From Kiritimatiellia bacterium (lineage in GTDB: Bacteria; Verrucomicrobiota; Kiritimatiellia; RFP12; UBA1067): DNA of 8,646 bases. Of this stretch, positions 5,501 through 8,646 are shown one piece after another (position 1 is the stretch's first letter; each line of letters opens with the position of its first letter). The position numbers were made by a program, and so were the translations under genes. The notes under the pieces were generated by a model. That model worked only from the letters and a program-made list of their open reading frames with translations. It did no database searches and was not told the origin of the DNA. The stretch spans positions 1 to 8,646 of the forward strand of contig JAGDAE010000191.1 of the NCBI GenBank assembly GCA_017959645.1, in the 5' to 3' direction.

Positions 5501-8052
5501 ACCTCGACCGACATGTTCTCGGCGCGATCGACCGGCGAGCCGGCGAACACTATCGACTTGCGGTCGGACGAAATCGCGGCCGATACCGGCGAGAAGCCGG
5601 TGAACGAGAAGTTCGCGAGATTGGCCGAAGCGGTCGTCACCATCTCGCTGAACGTCACCGTAACCGTCGAATTTTCGGGGCTGAACGAGACCGAATCCAC
5701 CGTCGGCGGCGTCGCGTCGCCGGTTCTGCGGATCAGCACCTGCACCTTCTTGTGGACGAACGAATTGGCATTTTGCGCGAACGTCCAGTCCGCGTCGTTG
5801 TTCACGCGCTCGGCGACCGGGCGGTTGCCGATGCCGATGCCGCCGACGCCGGAGCCCGAGCCGGAATACGAGAAAAGCGTCTGCTGCGCGCCGTAGTTGT
5901 GTATCTGCATCGACGTGTGGCTGCCGCCGTCGCCGCAGGCGTCGTCGAAGTCGAACGCTCCGTCGTCGCCGCCGAGCCCGATTCCGCCGTTGGCCGAGTA
6001 GTTGTACTGCCAGAACTCGATGTTGCCGGTCGTTATCCCCGTACCGGTCGTCACGCCGGAGACGTTGCAGTAGACGTTCATGTCCGTCAGCGTCTGCCGG
6101 TAGACGACCCCGTTGGCCGGAATGCCGATCTTCGAGGTGTCGCCGCCGGAGATGTCGTCGAACGAGACCCATACGTACTCGACCGGCGACACCGGCGTCT
6201 TGCGGTATTCCATGTAGTACGCCACGCGGTCGAAGCTCGAGGGGACCGTCGCGGTGTTGTCGACCGTGTACGCCGGCGTCCACAGCTCTGGCGAGAACTC
6301 GTAGACGAGCGTATAGTCGCTCCACTCCGACGAAGGCACGTTCTGCTCGTAGCCGAAATAGATCACGTCGAACGTTGTCGAAAGCGGCGAAGCCGTGTTG
6401 CCGGCGAGATCGGCGATTCCCGTCGCGGTTATCGTAACCGTCGCAGGATTGCCGGCGGCGAGAACGCCCGAGAGCGTCACCGTCTTCTGGTCGGATCCGA
6501 GCGTCGCCGAGCTTGCGGCGAATTCCTGCGACGTGAACGCCGAGGCGTCGACGCACGAGGAATCGATCTTCTCGCTGAACTTGACCGTGACCGTCGAATG
6601 GTCGGCCGAAATCGACGCCGAAGAGATCGCCGGCGCGTACGTATCGGCCTCGAACGAGGCGAAGACCTGTATCTTCTTGTAGGAATAGGCGGTGTCGACG
6701 TTCTGCGCGAACGTCCAGTCGGGATCGGAATCGTATCCCGGATCGGACGACGGCCGGCTGCCGATTCCGAGCGCGCCCGTGAACTGGGCGTGGTTCCACG
6801 CCGAATACGAGAATATCGTGTGGGCCGAGCCGGCGGCGTGGTTGTGGATCTGCATCGAGCCGTAGTCGACCGTGTAGTTGTTGTTTATCACGTCGTCGAA
6901 ATCGAATTCGCTTGCGCTGCCGCCGATGTCGCCGCGTCCGCAGCCGCCATCGTATGTGTACTGCCAGAATTCGATGTTGCCCGTCTGTATTTTGGTTCCG
7001 GTCGCGACGCCGGTGACGTTGCAGAATACGTTCATGTTCGCGACGTCGTCCTGGAAGACAGTCCCGTTCGCCGGCAGACCGATGCACGCCAGATCGTTCG
7101 TCGGCGAATCGAACGAGACCCAGACGTAGTTCGTCGCCGTCTCGGCGCTCTTGACGTACTCGACGTAGTACGCGACCCTGGTCGGGCCGGCGGGATTGGC
7201 CGCCGCCAGCGCGAGGTGGTTGTCTTTCGTGTACGTCGGGTTGCGCTGCGCGGGCGTAAACTCGTAGACGAGCGAAAAGTCGTCCCACTCGGTGAAAGGC
7301 ACGTTCTCCTGGTACCCTTCCGGCTCCGCCGAAAGCGGGAATATCGACTCTATCGCCCCTCTCCACGCGTCGGCCATCTTCTGGTAGCCGCCGTCGTTCG
7401 GGTGCAACCCGTCCATGAGGTCGGTCGACGAAACGAGCTCGGAGCGCATGTCGAGATAGTGCACGTGCTCGCCGGCGTTGACGTGGTTCTGCACGATCCC
7501 GGGAATGTATGCGTTGACGTATTGCTGTACGGCGGCGTCGTAGCTGGCGTTGTCGGTGCGCTCGAGCACGCTCGCGACGATGACATGGCAGCCGGGCGCG
7601 TTTGTGACGATCTTCGAAATCAGCTCGTCGAGCGCGTCGGCGCGGTCGGACATGTCATTGCTCGCCGTGTCGTTGGTGCCGAGAAGCAGCAGCACCACGT
7701 CGGGATCGGCCAGTGAGGCCATCCAGCCGTCGATGTTGGCGAGTATGCTGCCGCGACTGGGGTCGCTTATCCCGGTCGTCGTTATGCACCACCCCGAATG
7801 TCCGCTATGGTCGTGGTCGGGCAACGCCGCCGCCGAGGCGTATTCGCTCTGGGTGTCGCCGATGTAGTCGACGCCGTACCCGTCCGCCACCAGATCGCGA
7901 TACAGGAAATACCGGTAGCCCGACTGCGAGCCGCCGTATCCCCACGTGATCGAATCGCCAAGCGGCATCACCTTGAGGGTCTGCGAAAAGGCGGCGGACG
8001 CCGCGATTGCCGCGATCGCCGCGGCAAGACAACGCAATTTGTTCATGGACAT
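2587..8052 (-). CDS. Giant secreted SGNH/CE3-like esterase with repeated accessory domains
   Basis: Predicted exported carbohydrate esterase, 1821 residues. Residues 1-23 form a Sec signal peptide (positive start, Ala-rich core, likely cut AFS|Q). Residues ~24-240 are an SGNH hydrolase with all four blocks: GDSITWG with nucleophile Ser34, HSGW with Gly87, GTND with Asn127, and DGLHP with Asp214/His217. The layout (MPLGDSITWG, GYR, DHDHSGHSGW) resembles family CE3 acetyl-xylan esterases. Three diverged copies of a ~210-residue domain follow (247-465, 568-774, 876-1087), separated by two SbsA-type Ig-like domains (~472-564, ~781-870). Two modules of beta-strand linker plus LamG-like domain come next (LamG ~1167-1395, ~1477-1702), then a beta-rich tail ending YLIVK. 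GAGGAAAGG precedes the start; an ATG at 8046 would serve equally. Substrate is not determined; it may be acetylated xylan or sialylated or sulfated glycan. CE3 enzymes are normally a few hundred residues, so most of this protein is accessory. Confidence 0.92.
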   Translation of the reverse strand: MSMNKLRCLAAAIAAIAASAAFSQTLKVMPLGDSITWGYGGSQSGYRYFLYRDLVADGYGVDYIGDTQSEYASAAALPDHDHSGHSGWCITTTGISDPSRGSILANIDGWMASLADPDVVLLLLGTNDTASNDMSDRADALDELISKIVTNAPGCHVIVASVLERTDNASYDAAVQQYVNAYIPGIVQNHVNAGEHVHYLDMRSELVSSTDLMDGLHPNDGGYQKMADAWRGAIESIFPLSAEPEGYQENVPFTEWDDFSLVYEFTPAQRNPTYTKDNHLALAAANPAGPTRVAYYVEYVKSAETATNYVWVSFDSPTNDLACIGLPANGTVFQDDVANMNVFCNVTGVATGTKIQTGNIEFWQYTYDGGCGRGDIGGSASEFDFDDVINNNYTVDYGSMQIHNHAAGSAHTIFSYSAWNHAQFTGALGIGSRPSSDPGYDSDPDWTFAQNVDTAYSYKKIQVFASFEADTYAPAISSASISADHSTVTVKFSEKIDSSCVDASAFTSQEFAASSATLGSDQKTVTLSGVLAAGNPATVTITATGIADLAGNTASPLSTTFDVIYFGYEQNVPSSEWSDYTLVYEFSPELWTPAYTVDNTATVPSSFDRVAYYMEYRKTPVSPVEYVWVSFDDISGGDTSKIGIPANGVVYRQTLTDMNVYCNVSGVTTGTGITTGNIEFWQYNYSANGGIGLGGDDGAFDFDDACGDGGSHTSMQIHNYGAQQTLFSYSGSGSGVGGIGIGNRPVAERVNNDADWTFAQNANSFVHKKVQVLIRRTGDATPPTVDSVSFSPENSTVTVTFSEMVTTASANLANFSFTGFSPVSAAISSDRKSIVFAGSPVDRAENMSVEVANVQDLSFNTIVADEIAFIAPYRGAEWNVPAAERELYQLVYEFTPASYHMPSYSVNNAYRMHTRPGRIAYYMEIQATADTPVKYVWVSMPSFAETAEETGIPSGYVQRGLVEDMNVYCNVDGVPTGTGIDTGNIEFWPYTYTVANSGIAGLEGANPNMYDFNDEMTEGGMFGSMQIHDWSTGTTLFSYSGFTYSAEAAGSVGIGNNPDPSGSSNLDWTFARNVATTYYAKIQVYVMPDAGSAASDTAIVSGTVADGGYSVLSVKGSVSKTGSGDLVAGGVYGLASNGAGFDGTSALAIGAGRLVIPAEEAATGSIDDGAWIHLDASAADTIVRDGSGNVIGWNDVRASGGHNATAIAPYEAGQTDYYMCVAYPTLVENALDDKSVVDLGHYSYHDASNPSGDTVSPDAAALVFDSVPVREGFMVVRFKDAGSETFLLGHRSVWYLHPGLSGELLSANNANGWAKEGVWRVDGVQVDPLNHAVGTNGFHVISFAFDVGLDVDALTLDRAIRAGGIEIAEMVLFRNQMNNVRWQAIESALMEKWLGREHPVAEVPAHVDSVVFQSGTSLVAGRDVEIGSLTANGTFSKSGDGDVSAQSYSGITGVEISGGSLSPAVPAPDTSEVDAILADAYLHLDPSEEDTLWTQQDGSVAGIYDVRTTAKYAEKTAQSGANATVVENWSNGLPGLDFGNIWINGETGGSPTDTTACGFKWFARSDSVRTVFAVVEKKTSRDTFLFGDFHDGSAGDTYQFHADMGTLIYSVHSNGNLHNGLWTVDGNRVDAPLSYPWTNDGVHIIAARSTGNVSAGTIAQDRSNPTCRVGGMRYGEVIVFERALSDVEFAEVNNYLISKWGGSTGSFSSFDIASGSRFAHSCEMGILDGATLELGYPFAALAPVSVDGRVSLGTGVTVEIVSSGDVRGGMLPLVSATSIGDPGNLSTWTVSGPDETPYRLVIENGTVYLDAPIGGLYLIVK
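2947..3765 (-). repeat. Beta-strand linker plus LamG-like module 2 (residues ~1430-1702)
   Basis: Second copy of the same arrangement: FSKSGDGDVSAQSYSG, then a LamG-like domain from YLHLDPS (His1483) to YLISKWGG (Trp1700). The distance from HLD to KW is 217 residues here and 220 in module 1, so the two are diverged duplicates of one unit of about 310 residues. Each also carries a phrase of the form 'GVWRVDGVQVD' or 'GLWTVDGNRVD' in the same relative place. Confidence 0.7.
3868..4725 (-). repeat. Beta-strand linker plus LamG-like module 1 (residues ~1110-1395)
   Basis: The module opens with SVSKTGSGDLVAGGVYG, a pattern like the autotransporter-associated beta-strand repeat, and continues into a LamG/concanavalin-A-like domain that begins WIHLDAS (His1173) and closes with ALMEKWLG (Trp1393). 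HLD at the start and xxKW at the end are common edges of LamG_3-type domains in large PVC proteins. A role in glycan binding is inferred only. Confidence 0.65.
4792..5427 (-). repeat. Accessory domain copy 3 (esterase residues 876-1087)
   Basis: Third copy, 212 residues: WNVPAAE, LVYEFTP, AYYMEI, YVWVSMP, GIPSGY, MNVYCNV, TGNIEFWPYTY, YDFND, GSMQIHD, TLFSYS, VGIGNNP, DWTFARN and KIQVYV. It follows the second Ig-like domain; no third Ig-like domain comes after it, and the beta-strand linker begins instead. Confidence 0.8.
5731..6351 (-). repeat. Accessory domain copy 2 (esterase residues 568-774)
   Basis: Second copy, 207 residues, with the same ordered landmarks: NVPSSEW, LVYEFSP, AYYMEY, YVWVSFD, IGIPANG, MNVYCNV, TGNIEFWQYNY, FDFDD, SMQIHN, TLFSYS, GIGNRP, DWTFAQN and KKVQV. 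It follows the first Ig-like domain directly. Confidence 0.8.
6658..7314 (-). repeat. Accessory domain copy 1 (esterase residues 247-465)
   Basis: First of three diverged copies. Shared landmarks in order: NVP..EW near the start, LVYEFTP, AYYVEY, YVWVSF, MNVFCNV, TGNIEFWQYTY, FDFDD, GSMQIHN, TIFSYSAW, LGIGSRP, DWTFAQN and KKIQV. From memory the block GSMQIHN ... LGIG ... DWTFA resembles a domain attached to sialate O-acetylesterase-like proteins of Verrucomicrobiota and Planctomycetota; this needs a profile search. It is the longest copy (219 residues). Confidence 0.8.
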
Positions 8053-8054
8053 GA

Positions 8055-8063
8055 CCTTTCCTC
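8055..8063 (-). promoter_or_regulatory. Ribosome binding site of the esterase gene
   Basis: The minus strand reads GAGGAAAGG just before the start. GAGG is 7 nt from the ATG at 8052, and AAAGG is 8 nt from the ATG at 8046, so the site does not decide between the two starts, which differ by two residues. Confidence 0.65.
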
Positions 8064-8080
8064 GATTTTAAATCTTCACT

Positions 8081-8109
8081 ATTCTACCATAATTCATCCG
8101 TGCGGTCAA
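8081..8109 (-). promoter_or_regulatory. Sigma-70-type promoter of the esterase gene
   Basis: The -35 element TTGACC (8109-8104) and -10 element TAGAAT (8086-8081) are separated by exactly 17 bp; each differs from consensus at one position. Initiation near 8074 would give a leader of about 22 nt containing the ribosome binding site. No riboswitch or long leader fits between this promoter and the gene. It marks the likely 5' end of the esterase transcript, and possibly of an esterase-gspGHIJ transcript. Confidence 0.7.
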
Positions 8110-8305
8110 GCATCGCCGGCCGCCGGAACCGTCGTTTTCTCCTGCGCAGCCGTCAGTCTTCGTCGACCTGGCCAGTGCCGCGCAAGGGGGCCGGGTGGCG
8201 GAAGCCATCACCAATGCCCCCTAATTGTAAACCCCCCTTTTTTCGATTTTTCCGTGACGGCGAGCCGCATTTGCAAAGCCGAAAAACCGCGTTCCACCCT
8301 TGATT
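8110..8305. other. Non-coding stretch between partial gene and esterase promoter
   Basis: About 196 bp without a credible gene on either strand. It splits into a GC-rich half (8110-8222) containing a strong hairpin and an AT-richer half (8223-8305) with homopolymer runs (C6 at 8232-8237 followed by T6 at 8238-8243 on the plus strand). The plus-strand frame 8093-8221 is open but has no usable start codon. Confidence 0.6.
8185..8222. other. Strong GC hairpin
   Basis: On the plus strand AGGGGGC (8185-8191) pairs perfectly with GCCCCCT (8216-8222). Inside, GGTGGCGG (8194-8201) pairs with CCATCACC (8205-8212) with one mismatch and one G-T wobble, closing on a 3-nt loop. No T-tract follows immediately on either strand, so a classic intrinsic terminator is not supported, although C6T6 begins 10 nt after it on the plus strand. 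Confidence 0.55.
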
Positions 8306-8646
8306 TCATTGGACGCGAAAGAAATTTAAAATTTTTTCGCGATGTAAGAAATACCGGTCGCTCGCCAAGTCCCAATCTTTGGTCTCGGCTTGCAGCGCGG
8401 CTATCGAGGCGTTGCGGTTCGCGCCGTATTTGCATATCAGCGAGAACGTGCGGACGAGATGCGGTTTGCTCCGTTTGAGCCGTACGTAGGCAGTGTTGTA
8501 TCGTCGCCGATAGTGCAATATCGCCTTTTCTGCGTAGGCGACATCGGCGCCGGACTGGCTCAAGCCTTCGTCGAAGGATCGGACTTTCTCCGCCCCCTCG
8601 CCGTTGTCGGAAAGCCAGCGCTCGCAGGTATCGTCTTCGTGCGGCA
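8306..8646 (-). CDS. C-terminal part of a protein of unknown family (5' end cut by window edge)
   Basis: An open frame enters from the edge and ends at TGA (8306-8308), giving 112 visible residues. No start is visible: the frame is continuous from base 8644, and the TTG at 8563 has no ribosome site, so the gene most likely begins outside the window. I do not recognise the family. The visible part starts acidic (PHEDDTCERW), then becomes basic and helical (AILHYRRRYNTAYVRLKRSK), followed by LVRTFSLICKYGANR and a Phe-rich end (REKILNFFRVQ). The 'KYGANRNASIAAL ... DRYFLHREKIL' region could be a helix-turn-helix, as in small DNA-binding or sigma-like proteins, but this is a weak inference. It is on the same strand as the esterase gene, 253 bp upstream of its start, and the esterase has its own promoter, so a functional link is not implied. 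Confidence 0.6.
   Translation of the reverse strand, partial: PHEDDTCERWLSDNGEGAEKVRSFDEGLSQSGADVAYAEKAILHYRRRYNTAYVRLKRSKPHLVRTFSLICKYGANRNASIAALQAETKDWDLASDRYFLHREKILNFFRVQ
8314..8341. repeat. Inverted repeat at the end of the partial gene
   Basis: CGCGAAA (8314-8320) and TTTCGCG (8335-8341) form a perfect 7-bp inverted repeat, extendable to about 10 bp with one G-T pair, with an A/T-rich centre. It lies inside the last ten codons of the partial minus-strand gene, 5 nt before its stop. No T-run follows, so it is only a possible transcript-end structure. Confidence 0.4.

Noticed and set aside
5045..7366. 773-codon minus-strand frame in another phase of the esterase gene
   Set aside because: It is Arg-rich shadow sequence; the in-phase frame has signal peptide, catalytic motifs and repeats that this one lacks.
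8185..8220. Minus-strand GGTGATGGCTTCC ... CCACC resembling the first stem of a fluoride (crcB) riboswitch
   Set aside because: The required downstream second stem and conserved CTGATG-type segment are not found, and the element lies upstream of the esterase promoter, so it would not be in that transcript.
8093..8224. Plus-strand frame ending ...AEAITNAP-stop that looks coding-like
   Set aside because: It is only 43 codons between two TAA stops, has no ATG or upstream ribosome site, and crosses the opposing esterase promoter. A decayed remnant cannot be excluded but is not supported.
8306..8563. Independent small gene starting at TTG 8563
   Set aside because: The frame continues without a stop to the window edge and no Shine-Dalgarno site precedes the TTG, so a truncated larger gene is more likely.

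Overview
The window reads almost entirely on the minus strand. It holds a very large secreted esterase gene followed by four type II secretion (T2SS) or type IV-pilus-like pseudopilin genes in the order G-H-I-J, with the last running off the low-coordinate edge. The 3' end of an unrelated gene of unknown family enters from the high-coordinate edge. The DNA is GC-rich, uses the standard bacterial code and has clear Shine-Dalgarno sites. A giant exported SGNH esterase with LamG-like and Ig-like modules beside pseudopilin genes suggests the PVC group (Kiritimatiellota, Verrucomicrobiota, Lentisphaerota or Planctomycetota). That placement is inferred from protein style, not from a marker gene.

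Layout in transcription order (high to low coordinates). 8646-8306: C-terminal 112 residues of an unrecognised basic, helical protein. 8305-8110: non-coding, with a strong GC hairpin at 8185-8222. 8109-8081: a convincing sigma-70-type promoter (TTGACC, 17 bp, TAGAAT). 8052-2587: a 1821-residue protein with signal peptide, an SGNH/CE3-like esterase domain with all four sequence blocks, three diverged copies of a ~210-residue domain separated by two SbsA-type Ig-like domains, then two [beta-strand linker + LamG-like] modules and a C-terminal tail ending YLIVK. 2586-2528: a 59-bp gap with a possible extended -10 promoter and a good ribosome binding site. 2527-2105 gspG; 2096 (or 2072)-1308 gspH; 1311-856 gspI; 859-<1 gspJ. 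H/I and I/J overlap by four bases (ATGA), so the four genes look like one translationally coupled operon.

Working model (inference): the pseudopilins build the periplasmic piston of a T2SS, with GspG as major subunit and GspH, GspI and GspJ as tip subunits. The esterase, exported first by Sec, is a plausible substrate acting on acetylated polysaccharide or sialylated glycan. No gspC, D, E, F or K is visible; gspK might follow gspJ beyond the edge. The most unusual points are the esterase architecture, its position where gspF often sits, the Gly/Arg-rich tail of GspJ, the enlarged GspH, and the structured non-coding stretch upstream of the esterase promoter. I found no CRISPR array, tRNA, rRNA, transposase or integrase.
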